Positions 1 to 7,750 of a DNA stretch of 64,000 nucleotides are shown piece after piece. The stretch spans positions 1,488,001 to 1,552,000 of the forward strand of contig NZ_OY776222.1 of assembly GCF_963675395.1 (NCBI RefSeq). The letters run 5' to 3'. The position numbers and the translations under genes were made by a program. The DNA is from an uncultured Vibrio sp. GTDB lineage: Bacteria; Pseudomonadota; Gammaproteobacteria; Enterobacterales; Vibrionaceae. The notes below the pieces were generated by a model, which was not told the DNA's origin, searched no databases, and worked only from the letters and a program-made list of their open reading frames with translations. Each line of letters starts with the position of its first letter. Position 1 is the stretch's first letter.

Positions 1-1154
1 AACACCACGCCTGCTTTATTCGCATTTGCAACAAGCTTTTTAGTCAGTTCAGGTAGCGGTTCTTTGGTACTAGGATCGTTAAATTCGATTGCAATCATTG
101 CACCAACTTGGCGAATATCACCAATTTGGGGCGCTTCTTTTTGCATCTCAGATAACAACTCTGCAAAAGTTTGGCCAATCTGCTCCGCTCTTTCACACAA
201 AGATTCTGACTCAATAATGTTAAGAACTTCAATACCAGCGACACAAGCTAAAGGAGAACCAGCGTAAGTGCCACCTAAACCACCTGGGTTTGCTGAGTCC
301 ATTATCTCAGCTTTACCAACTATGCCCGATAGTGGGAATCCACCAGCGATACCTTTTGCCATTGTAGTGATATCGGGAACGATTCCAAGGTATTCTGAAG
401 CAAACATCTTGCCAGTTCGAGCAAAGCCCGTCTGAATCTCATCACAGATAAGAACGATACCGTGTTTATCACAAACTTCTCTCAGCTTTTGTGCCCAAGA
501 AGCAGGCGCTTGATAAAAGCCACCTTCTCCCTGAATTGGCTCAAAGATCATCGCCGCAACGCGAGTTGGTTCAATATCACACGCGAACAAATCATCCAAT
601 GCATCTAAGCTCTGTTGCTCAGAGATTCCGTGATATTGATTTGGGAACGGTAGGTGGTAGATTTCGTTCGGAAAAGGACCAAAGCCCGCTTTGTACGGGG
701 CAACTTTACCTGTTAAACCCATACACATATTAGTACGACCGTGAAAACCACCTTTAAATGCAATCACGCCACTACGGCCAGTATGAGCGCGAGCCACTTT
801 GACTGCATTTTCTACCGCTTCTGCACCCGTGGTTAAAAACGCGACTTTCTTATCCCCTTCACCCGGTGCAACATCGACGATTTTTTCTGCCAATTCAATA
901 AAGCTGCTGTATGGCGTTACCATCGAACAAGTGTGGCTGAACTTTTCTAACTGCTCTTTTACCGCCGAAACAATTTGCGGGTGCGAATGACCGGTGTTTG
1001 TTACTGCAATACCAGCAGCAAAATCAATGTACTCGTTACCTTCGATATCCGTCAGTAGCGCATTTTTGGCACTTTCGATGTATACCGCACTAAGGTTTGC
1101 CATGCCTTTAGCGACCACTTTTTCTTTACGCTCTTGCCATTGTGAATTTGTCAT
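1..1154 (-). CDS. gabT: 4-aminobutyrate aminotransferase, 3' end cut by window edge
   Basis: PLP-dependent class III aminotransferase that moves the amino group of GABA to 2-oxoglutarate, giving succinate semialdehyde and glutamate in the cytosol. Reading the minus strand from the ATG at 1154 gives an open frame to the window edge, beginning MTNSQWQERKEKVVAKGMAN, with the family features VAFLTTGAEAVENAVKVAR, a PLP-contact region ICDEIQTGFARTG, and TMAKGIAGGFP, where the lysine should bind PLP. The C-terminus lies outside the window. It follows gabD by 39 bases on the same strand with its own AAGGAAC ribosome site, so the two probably form a gabDT operon. Assignment as GABA rather than ornithine or acetylornithine aminotransferase rests on the gabD neighbour and the overall sequence. 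Confidence 0.93.
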   Translation of the reverse strand, partial: MTNSQWQERKEKVVAKGMANLSAVYIESAKNALLTDIEGNEYIDFAAGIAVTNTGHSHPQIVSAVKEQLEKFSHTCSMVTPYSSFIELAEKIVDVAPGEGDKKVAFLTTGAEAVENAVKVARAHTGRSGVIAFKGGFHGRTNMCMGLTGKVAPYKAGFGPFPNEIYHLPFPNQYHGISEQQSLDALDDLFACDIEPTRVAAMIFEPIQGEGGFYQAPASWAQKLREVCDKHGIVLICDEIQTGFARTGKMFASEYLGIVPDITTMAKGIAGGFPLSGIVGKAEIMDSANPGGLGGTYAGSPLACVAGIEVLNIIESESLCERAEQIGQTFAELLSEMQKEAPQIGDIRQVGAMIAIEFNDPSTKEPLPELTKKLVANANKAGVV

Positions 1155-1193
1155 AGCCTTGTTCCTTTAAAACTAACTTCCGTCTGTTGTCTA

Positions 1194-2621
1194 TTACATT
1201 CCGCCGAGGCAGATGTATTTAATGTTCAAGTATTCATCGATACCTTGTTTTGCGCCTTCGCGGCCAAAACCAGATTGTTTAACGCCACCAAAAGGAGCGA
1301 CTTCGTTTGAAATGATCCCTTCGTTCACGCCTACCATGCCGTATTCCAGCTTTTCGGCGATAGAGAAAGCACGAGTCAACGTATTGGTGTAGAAGTAACT
1401 GGCTAAACCGTAAATCGTGTCGTTAGCGAGCGTGACCAGTTCTTCGTCATTGCTAAAACGGATAATTGGGGCGACTGGGCCAAATAGTTCCGTCTGCACA
1501 ATATCCATATCCTGAGTCACATCCGTCAGAATCGTTGGCTGTACGTATAATCCACCTAGGTCATCACCACCAAAGGCTACGTTCGCGCCTTGTGCCACAG
1601 CTGTTTCGATATAGCCCATCACCTGTGCTTTCGCTTTGCTGTCGATCAACGGGCCAATTGTCACGCCAGGCTCAATACCGTTTCCAACTTTGAGCTCAGC
1701 CACAGCGGCTTTGAATTTTTCAACAAATTGGTCGTATACGGCATCCTGCACATAGAAGCGGTTAGCGCAGACACAAGTTTGACCCGCGTTTCGAAACTTA
1801 GAGGCAATCGCACCTTTAACCGCTTCGTCAATATCGGCATCATCAAACACAATAAATGGCGCGTTTCCGCCGAGTTCCATCGACGTTCGTTTGATGGTGT
1901 CGGCACACTGTTTTATCAGTTGGCTACCTACCCCAGTCGAGCCAGTGAAGGACAATTTTTGAATATCTGGGTGTTGGCAGAAAAGATCGCCAATCGCGAC
2001 AGAAGAGTGATTGTTCACCACAACCAGCAACTCTTTCGGCAATCCAGCCTGATAAGCTAATTCGGCGATAGCGTAGGCAGAAAGCGGAGTTTGATTTGCC
2101 GGTTTGACAATAAAGCTACAGCCTGCTGCCAATGCTGGCGCGGCTTTACGCGTGATCATCGCGGTTGGGAAATTCCATGGAGTAATCGCTGCAGCAATAC
2201 CGATTGGCTGCTTGATTGTCATGATTCTTTTGTTACCGGCTGGTGTCGGAATGGTATCGCCGTAGGTACGCTTCGCTTCTTCGGCAAACCACTGAATAAA
2301 TGATGCGCCGTAAATAATTTCACCTTTCGCTTCAGCTACTGGTTTGCCTTGCTCCAAGGTCATAATGCGGGCGAGATCGTCACTGTTTTCGATAACCAGA
2401 TCGTACCAACGCTTTAAAATGCCTGAGCGCTCTGACGCGGTTCGCTTCTGCCATAATTTCTGAGCTTGTTTTGACTGCTCAATTAGCCCTTCAATTTGCG
2501 CTGGCTGTAGTGATGGAACATAGCCAATCACTTCATTTGTTGCTGGGTTCACGACTGCAATAGCGTCGTCGCTCTCTTCACAGGTTCCCTTCAACAGGGA
2601 TTGGTTTGAAACCTTATCCAT
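1194..2621 (-). CDS. gabD: Succinate-semialdehyde dehydrogenase
   Basis: NAD(P)-dependent aldehyde dehydrogenase oxidising succinate semialdehyde to succinate, the second step of GABA use. The 475-aa product has the aldehyde-dehydrogenase core in order: ITPWNFPTAMITRK (Rossmann entry), FTGSTGVG (cofactor loop), MELGGNAPFIVF (catalytic Glu region) and GQTCVCANRF (catalytic Cys), with the C-terminal PFGGVKQSGFGREG. Length is normal for GabD. It lies directly upstream of gabT and diverges from a TRAP transporter 208 bases away, which hints that the transporter brings in a compound feeding this route. That link is inference from position only. Confidence 0.95.
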   Translation of the reverse strand: MDKVSNQSLLKGTCEESDDAIAVVNPATNEVIGYVPSLQPAQIEGLIEQSKQAQKLWQKRTASERSGILKRWYDLVIENSDDLARIMTLEQGKPVAEAKGEIIYGASFIQWFAEEAKRTYGDTIPTPAGNKRIMTIKQPIGIAAAITPWNFPTAMITRKAAPALAAGCSFIVKPANQTPLSAYAIAELAYQAGLPKELLVVVNNHSSVAIGDLFCQHPDIQKLSFTGSTGVGSQLIKQCADTIKRTSMELGGNAPFIVFDDADIDEAVKGAIASKFRNAGQTCVCANRFYVQDAVYDQFVEKFKAAVAELKVGNGIEPGVTIGPLIDSKAKAQVMGYIETAVAQGANVAFGGDDLGGLYVQPTILTDVTQDMDIVQTELFGPVAPIIRFSNDEELVTLANDTIYGLASYFYTNTLTRAFSIAEKLEYGMVGVNEGIISNEVAPFGGVKQSGFGREGAKQGIDEYLNIKYICLGGM

Positions 2622-2683
2622 AACTCACTCTCTCACTTTCGTTTATGAGAAGAATGCTATCGACAAAAAAAACAGGGCCTAAG

Positions 2684-2734
2684 TACCAGTTTGAAAATAT
2701 TCATGGTACCAGCATAAATATTGAAACTGGTACC
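2684..2734. promoter_or_regulatory. Repeated TACCAG/CTGGTA operator candidate
   Basis: Three copies of one hexamer lie in the divergent gap: TACCAG at 2684 and 2707 (23 bases apart, about two helical turns) and its complement CTGGTA at 2727. The outer pair forms the inverted repeat taccagttt / aaactggta. Such spaced CTGGTA-like repeats are typical targets of dimeric GntR/MocR-class regulators, but no regulator gene is adjacent, so the binding protein is unknown. Confidence 0.45.
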
Positions 2735-2829
2735 ATCGTATGTCACTGACTGGTTCTATTCCTTTAGCACTCGACTCTTAATATGAGTATTGAAAACGGA
2801 ATCGAAAAACATTTAGAAGAGGACTTTCT

Positions 2830-3846
2830 ATGCTAAAGGGAAAAGGTAAAAAGCTACTGAGCAGTATGCTTGCAGCGACACTGGGATTGGGCGCTATGGC
2901 TACTTCAGCGGCAAGTTTTGCTGCAGAACAGAACTGGCGCTTTGCCAACCTTTATGGCCGTGGAACGGCTTATGGACAAGTTTACGAAAACCTGGCAAAG
3001 AATATTGAAACCATGTCTGACGGTCGAATTGCTGTACAGGTTTTATATTCAGGCGAAGGCGTTGGTACCAAAGGCATTCTGGGTGCCGTTAAATCTGGCC
3101 TGATCCAGATGGGTGCACCATTTCAATCTATGCACGCGGGCGAACTCCCAGCTGGCGTTGTAGAAATTGGCTTACCAGGTGGTACTGACGATGTGGGCGA
3201 ACTTTCGACGTTGTTCCACGAAAAGGGCTGGTCGGAAGTATTAAAAGACGCCTATGGTTCTCAAAATCTAGTGTGGTTGGATCCTTACATTCAGCCTCCG
3301 GTATACATCATCACAAAAGAAGAAATTAAGTCTGTTGAAGACTTCAAAGGCATGAAAATTCGTGCGCCAGGTGCTTACGGTAAGTTCCTGAGAAACCTTG
3401 GTGCCTCCCCTGTTTCACTCGCTTGGAGTGAAATCTATACCTCTCTGGCAACAGGCGTAATCGACGGCTCAATTGGCTCTAACATGATTGACCATCGCGA
3501 CGGTAACCACGTTGAAGTTGCGAAATACATGTACCCGCTTCCTCTGGCTGGCGCACAGGTGCTGCCAATTGTTGTCAACAAAAAAGCATGGGCGAAGCTA
3601 TCTCCCGATCTACAAGCTATCGTCAGCGCTGCTACCACCGTTCACGCACAAGAACAGATGACCAAATCTATCCTGTGGGAATCTCAGGCCATTGCCGATA
3701 TGGAGGCTAAAGGTTTGAAATGGAGCCCAGAACCATCTGAAGCAGACAAGCAAGCATGGGCAGAAGCAGGTAAATCACTCGCTGCAGAATACGCAGCAGC
3801 GGATAAATACTCGAAACAGCTTATCGACATACTGGAAAAACAGTAA
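2830..3846 (+). CDS. TRAP transporter solute-binding protein (DctP family)
   Basis: Periplasmic substrate-capturing subunit of a tripartite ATP-independent transporter. The 338-aa product opens with a Lys-rich start and hydrophobic signal peptide ending near ASFAAEQ (about residue 32). The DctP fold is visible in GDTDDVG-like and MKIRAPGAYGKFLRNLGASP segments; the Arg in KIRAP is the position that usually binds the ligand carboxylate. The start has an AGAGGA ribosome site 8 bases upstream. The two membrane subunits follow directly, so this is a complete TRAP operon. The substrate cannot be told from sequence; an organic acid or amino-acid-like compound is likely given gabDT next door. Confidence 0.92.
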   Translation: MLKGKGKKLLSSMLAATLGLGAMATSAASFAAEQNWRFANLYGRGTAYGQVYENLAKNIETMSDGRIAVQVLYSGEGVGTKGILGAVKSGLIQMGAPFQSMHAGELPAGVVEIGLPGGTDDVGELSTLFHEKGWSEVLKDAYGSQNLVWLDPYIQPPVYIITKEEIKSVEDFKGMKIRAPGAYGKFLRNLGASPVSLAWSEIYTSLATGVIDGSIGSNMIDHRDGNHVEVAKYMYPLPLAGAQVLPIVVNKKAWAKLSPDLQAIVSAATTVHAQEQMTKSILWESQAIADMEAKGLKWSPEPSEADKQAWAEAGKSLAAEYAAADKYSKQLIDILEKQ

Positions 3847-3905
3847 CGAAGAGTGTTGAGGTGGACTGAGTTCCACCTCAATTTGTCTGTTTGCAAGGAG
3901 GCCAT

Positions 3906-4532
3906 ATGATTGAAAAAATGCTCATCGGATACTGCCGAGTCGTTCAGAGTTTGATTAGAGGTATCGGACGTTCCGTCGCCTACCTCCTGCCAATACTCGC
4001 GAGTGTCGTCGCTTACGAAGTGTTCGCTAGGTATGCTCTAGACCGCCCGACCATTTGGGGATACGACACATCGTTGTTTCTATTTGGTTATATTTCAGCA
4101 CTGGGTGGCGCGTATGCACAGCAAAAAGGCGCCCATATCAATGTAGATATTATCCACGCTAAGGTTTCCGAAAAAGTTAGACGCTGCTTCGATTTGCTAA
4201 CAGCCGTATTGGCGATTGGCTTCTTAGCCGTAATGGCCAAAGTGTGCGGTGGAATGTTTTTCGAAAGCCTGGAGCTTAACTACCGAACTCAGAGTGAATG
4301 GGCTCCACCGTTACATCATTTCTGGCTGATGATTACGGTATCTGCTGGTGTTTTTATTGCCCAGTACTCGGTGCAAATCATTTGCAACCTGTTCTATCTG
4401 CTGACATCCAGAGAACTTCTGAAACCATCAAAGCACGACGTACCCTCTTCGCTTGAAGAGCAGCCGTTCAAAGTAGATTCAACAAAATTTAATAAAGAGC
4501 AAAACACAGAGGAAGTGGCATATGGAGATTGA
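3906..4532 (+). CDS. TRAP transporter small permease (DctQ family)
   Basis: Small membrane subunit of the TRAP transporter, about 208 aa with four hydrophobic segments (roughly residues 18-40, 50-70, 92-115 and 135-158), as in DctQ proteins. I chose ATG 3906 because a strong AAGGAGG sits 7 bases upstream; a longer frame from TTG 3891 would start inside that ribosome site. The C-terminal tail of about 45 residues is hydrophilic and low in recognisable motifs. The stop overlaps the large permease start by 11 bases, which suggests coupled translation. Confidence 0.9.
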   Translation: MIEKMLIGYCRVVQSLIRGIGRSVAYLLPILASVVAYEVFARYALDRPTIWGYDTSLFLFGYISALGGAYAQQKGAHINVDIIHAKVSEKVRRCFDLLTAVLAIGFLAVMAKVCGGMFFESLELNYRTQSEWAPPLHHFWLMITVSAGVFIAQYSVQIICNLFYLLTSRELLKPSKHDVPSSLEEQPFKVDSTKFNKEQNTEEVAYGD

Positions 4533-5847
4533 AGTACTTACAGGGGTGTTATTGGCCTGTATCCTTACCGCTTTTGCTTTAGGTGCACAAGTCGGGCTCG
4601 CATTAGCGGCAATCGCCATGGGCGTTGGCTACATAACGTGGGGTGAGGGTTTATTTAATATTATTCCGACTACCGTTGAGAGCACCTTTTTCAACTTTAT
4701 CCTTTTGGCGATACCACTATACATTTACATGGGCCAGATTCTGACTCGCTCTGGCATCGGGGATGCCATGTTTAACGCCAGCCAATTAGCTATCGGGCGA
4801 ATTCGCGGCTCATTAGCTATCAGCGTTATAGGCGTGTGTTCAATGATTGGCGCTATGGTTGGTATTATCGGCGCAGGTATCATGACATCGAGCAGCATCG
4901 CATTAAAACCGATGCTAGAACGTGGCTACGATAAACGCCTGGCATTGGGTGTAATCATGGCTGGTGGCTCTCTAGGCATCCTCATTCCGCCAAGTATCCC
5001 TATGATCATGTTTGCATCCGCGACCCAAAACTCGGTCGGAAAGATGTTTCTTGGCGCTATGGTTCCCGCGTTGATTACCATTGTGCTTCTTATTAGCTAC
5101 GTAGTGATTTCCTGCAAACTTAATCCGGATCGCGCTCCGCTAGACACTGATAGCGACAATGATATCGAGATCCCGAAAGGTTATGAGTTGTTCAGAACCA
5201 TTCGTGACGGCGCGTCTTCTCTGTTACTAATTGTTGCTGTGTTGGGCAGTATTATCGCCGGTATCGCGACACCAACCGAATCCGGTGCAATCGGTGTTGT
5301 GGGTGCGATTATCCTGTCTATTTTGTTTAAACGCTTTAAGCCAGCAATGGTTCAGAAAGCCGGACTACAAACGGCAACCTTAGTCAGCGTCGCAATGTGG
5401 ATCATCCTTGGAGCGTCGGTATTCAGTAACTTCCACCTTCTGATGGGCGTACAAGGCATGGTTTCAGACATCACAACCAATCTCGATCTGCCACCGATCA
5501 TGATCATCATCATGTTCCAGATCATCATGCTACTTCTGGGCTTTATCATCGATGAGTTCATAATTGTTTTGATGTGTGCGCCGATCTTTACACCAGTCGC
5601 TGTCGCACTAGGTTACGACCCTATCTGGTTTGGTGTTCTGATGATCCTCAACATTGTTATCGCAGTACAAACTCCACCTTATGGTTTCGCTCTGTTCTAC
5701 TTGAAAGGCATCGCGCCAAAAGGCATTACCATGCTGGATATCTATAAATCAGTTACCCCATTTATCCTGGTGCAACTACTAGTTTTGTGTATCGTTATGA
5801 TGTTCCCAGATTTAGTGACCTGGCTACCAAACCAAGTCATGGGCTAG
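4522..5847 (+). CDS. TRAP transporter large permease (DctM family)
   Basis: Main ion-coupled membrane subunit of the TRAP transporter, 441 aa, with many hydrophobic segments and the family features GAMVGIIGAGIMTSSSIALK, the GGSLGILIPPSIPMIMFA loop and PTESGAIGVVGA. The full domain is present and length is normal. Its start lies inside the end of the small permease gene, and a hairpin terminator follows 17 bases after its stop, closing the operon of binding protein, small and large permease. Confidence 0.93.
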   Translation: MEIEVLTGVLLACILTAFALGAQVGLALAAIAMGVGYITWGEGLFNIIPTTVESTFFNFILLAIPLYIYMGQILTRSGIGDAMFNASQLAIGRIRGSLAISVIGVCSMIGAMVGIIGAGIMTSSSIALKPMLERGYDKRLALGVIMAGGSLGILIPPSIPMIMFASATQNSVGKMFLGAMVPALITIVLLISYVVISCKLNPDRAPLDTDSDNDIEIPKGYELFRTIRDGASSLLLIVAVLGSIIAGIATPTESGAIGVVGAIILSILFKRFKPAMVQKAGLQTATLVSVAMWIILGASVFSNFHLLMGVQGMVSDITTNLDLPPIMIIIMFQIIMLLLGFIIDEFIIVLMCAPIFTPVAVALGYDPIWFGVLMILNIVIAVQTPPYGFALFYLKGIAPKGITMLDIYKSVTPFILVQLLVLCIVMMFPDLVTWLPNQVMG

Positions 5848-5863
5848 ATATTAGAGAAAGGAA

Positions 5864-5888
5864 AGGCTGTTGCAAAACAGCCTTTTTT
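5864..5888 (+). terminator. Rho-independent terminator of the TRAP operon
   Basis: The stem AGGCTGTT / AACAGCCT has a four-base loop and is followed by six T, 17 bases after the large-permease stop. Confidence 0.85.
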
Positions 5889-5895
5889 ATTGCCA

Positions 5896-6132
5896 TCAAG
5901 ATGTTAGCCACGACTGAATTTTTTCCGCTTGAGGGACTCCGCCAGAATGCACCAGCTCTTCGTCCATCACCACGGCCGGTGTAGACATCACCCCGTAATT
6001 CATGATGGTTTCCATATCCGTGATTTTCTTCACTTCTACCTCAACACCTTGCTCCGCCGCAATTTTTTCAATCAAGTTAGCGGTATTAACACAGTTCGCA
6101 CAACCTGACCCCAACACTTTAAAAATTTTCAT
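5896..6132 (-). CDS. Thioredoxin-like small redox protein
   Basis: A 78-aa protein of the small redox-active disulfide protein 2 family (thioredoxin fold). The active motif GCANC (CxxC) is at residues 10-14 and the cis-Pro region is MSTPAVVMDEEL near residues 49-60, matching the fold. No signal peptide, so it should act in the cytosol. It lies 9 bases downstream of an ArsP/YraQ-type permease on the same strand. This permease plus mini-thioredoxin pair is common in bacteria and suggests that the redox protein serves the transporter or its substrate. The substrate is not known. Confidence 0.85.
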   Translation of the reverse strand: MKIFKVLGSGCANCVNTANLIEKIAAEQGVEVEVKKITDMETIMNYGVMSTPAVVMDEELVHSGGVPQAEKIQSWLTS

Positions 6133-6141
6133 CTCCAGCTC

Positions 6142-7143
6142 CTAAAATCGCCACAGTGGTAAATTAAATATCCATCCCATCATCGTAAACGCGAGCAGCA
6201 ACATACCGAAAAGCATACCAAGAAGCCGCCACTGCATAACTTGTTTCAACATCACAAACTCAGGAATACTTGCCGCAACCGTGCTCATACAAAATGCTAA
6301 TGTTGTTCCGATTGGCAAACCATTTTGAAGAAGGCTTTCCATCACGGGAATCACACCTGTCGCATTTGAATAAAGAGGAATACCAATAAGTACTGACGCC
6401 GGAACCGACCACCACTGTCCCGAACCTAAATGTGTTTCTATCCAGCCATCAGGAACAAAACCATGTAAGCCAGCTCCAATACCGACCCCAATAAACACCC
6501 ACTTCCAGACACGACCTACGATCTCGACCATCTCTTGCTTGGCAAAAGTATGTCGCTCTGACAATGTTATCCCGGTGGTCCCATTGTTATTTTGGGCTTC
6601 ATGACCCTGTTGCAGGTTTTTAGCGTTACGCATCGCCTTTGATGCCAATGGTTGCAACCAGCGTTGCGCTCCGATCACATCGAGCAGCCAACCACTCACT
6701 ATCCCTATGAGCATCCCTATCACAACGTACATAACGGTGAACTTCCAGCCAAGTAAACTGAATAGCAACAACACGGCGATTTCGTTAATCAAAGGCGAGG
6801 TGATCAAGAAAGCCATAGTGATACCAATGGGGATCCCCGCAGAGGTAAATCCCAAAAATATCGGAATGCTAGAACAGGAGCAAAACGGAGTGATCGCACC
6901 AAAAAAACTACCCGCAAGATAGCCGAACCATCTTCGCTTACCTGCTAAATAGTGCCGTACTTTTTCAACGTTTAACGAGGCTCTAAACAGAGCAATCACA
7001 TAAATCATGACAACCAGTAGCACTAAGATTTTACTGACATCTTCAATAAAGAAATGTATCGCATCCGCGAATTTAGTGTCTGGTTGTAAAGAAAAAAGCT
7101 GGTAGGTCATCCAGTCAGCGAGACGTGTAAAAACCTCAAACAT
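6142..7143 (-). CDS. Permease of the DUF318/ArsP-YraQ family
   Basis: Inner-membrane permease of 333 aa (PF03773-type). The conserved half-repeats are visible: FGAITPFCSCSSIPIFLGFT with a CSC motif near residues 80-85, ITSPLINEIAVLLL, and IGIPLYSNATGVIPVMESLL plus PEFVMLKQVM in the second half. The family includes ArsP, which exports trivalent organoarsenicals, and many uncharacterised members; the CSC cysteines suggest a thiol-reactive or metal(loid) ligand. It is co-directional with the CxxC mini-protein. No ArsR-type regulator is adjacent, so arsenic specificity is not supported here. Confidence 0.87.
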   Translation of the reverse strand: MFEVFTRLADWMTYQLFSLQPDTKFADAIHFFIEDVSKILVLLVVMIYVIALFRASLNVEKVRHYLAGKRRWFGYLAGSFFGAITPFCSCSSIPIFLGFTSAGIPIGITMAFLITSPLINEIAVLLLFSLLGWKFTVMYVVIGMLIGIVSGWLLDVIGAQRWLQPLASKAMRNAKNLQQGHEAQNNNGTTGITLSERHTFAKQEMVEIVGRVWKWVFIGVGIGAGLHGFVPDGWIETHLGSGQWWSVPASVLIGIPLYSNATGVIPVMESLLQNGLPIGTTLAFCMSTVAASIPEFVMLKQVMQWRLLGMLFGMLLLAFTMMGWIFNLPLWRF

Positions 7144-7442
7144 ATCGGATCCTTATACTTACTACGATGACTGGTCTAAGTATCGATTTTGTAAGTAAGC
7201 CAACAGCACGAACCAAAGTACTCTCATACCTTGAAAGATAAGTTCTTTTACTCTAATTTTAGTCCATATCTCAGAGTTAATTTCATTTAGAGGTGCTATT
7301 TCACCGTTGTTTTTTTAATCTTTCACGACAAGCATTTAATTGTCTTATTTGATAAAAAGCACCAAGTTGAAACCTCCGATATCATCATTGTCGAATCCTT
7401 AGCTATAGTTAGTCACAGATACAACAATCAAGGAGCGGTAAA

Positions 7443-7622
7443 ATGGACAATGACACAAACCCAAAAGATAAAAGCAACTGGGCCATTGGTGGTGGAACAC
7501 TACTCGGCTTAGGGGTGGGAATGATCTTTATTCAGCATTCTGCGCTCGCCTTTGTCGGCTCTTTGATTGCTGGCATCGGGATGGGGTTAATCATTGCGGC
7601 CTTTATTAGCTGCAAAAAGTAA
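7443..7622 (+). CDS. Small two-helix membrane protein, 59 aa
   Basis: A short frame starting ATG 7443 behind an AAGGAGCG ribosome site encodes MDNDTNPKDKSNWAIGGG and then two hydrophobic, glycine-rich segments (about residues 15-35 and 38-55) ending SCKK. The start signal and the clean charged-helix-helix-charged layout argue for a real gene. No family was recognised; similar small hypothetical proteins occur in Vibrio. It stands alone before the antiporter gene. Confidence 0.7.
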   Translation: MDNDTNPKDKSNWAIGGGTLLGLGVGMIFIQHSALAFVGSLIAGIGMGLIIAAFISCKK

Positions 7623-7750
7623 ATCTCTGCTTACCATCTAAAAAACAGTGATGGAAGATTAAGGCCTGTTCAAATTTATTCGGAATCTTACCTAAACGTG
7701 AACCATAATTAATTCATAGGTTTAGCGCATCCAATAAGACGTCCAGTAAT

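Noticed and set aside
1466..2303. Plus-strand frames inside gabD and similar frames opposite other genes
   Set aside because: They lie wholly within strongly supported genes on the other strand and show no family similarity.
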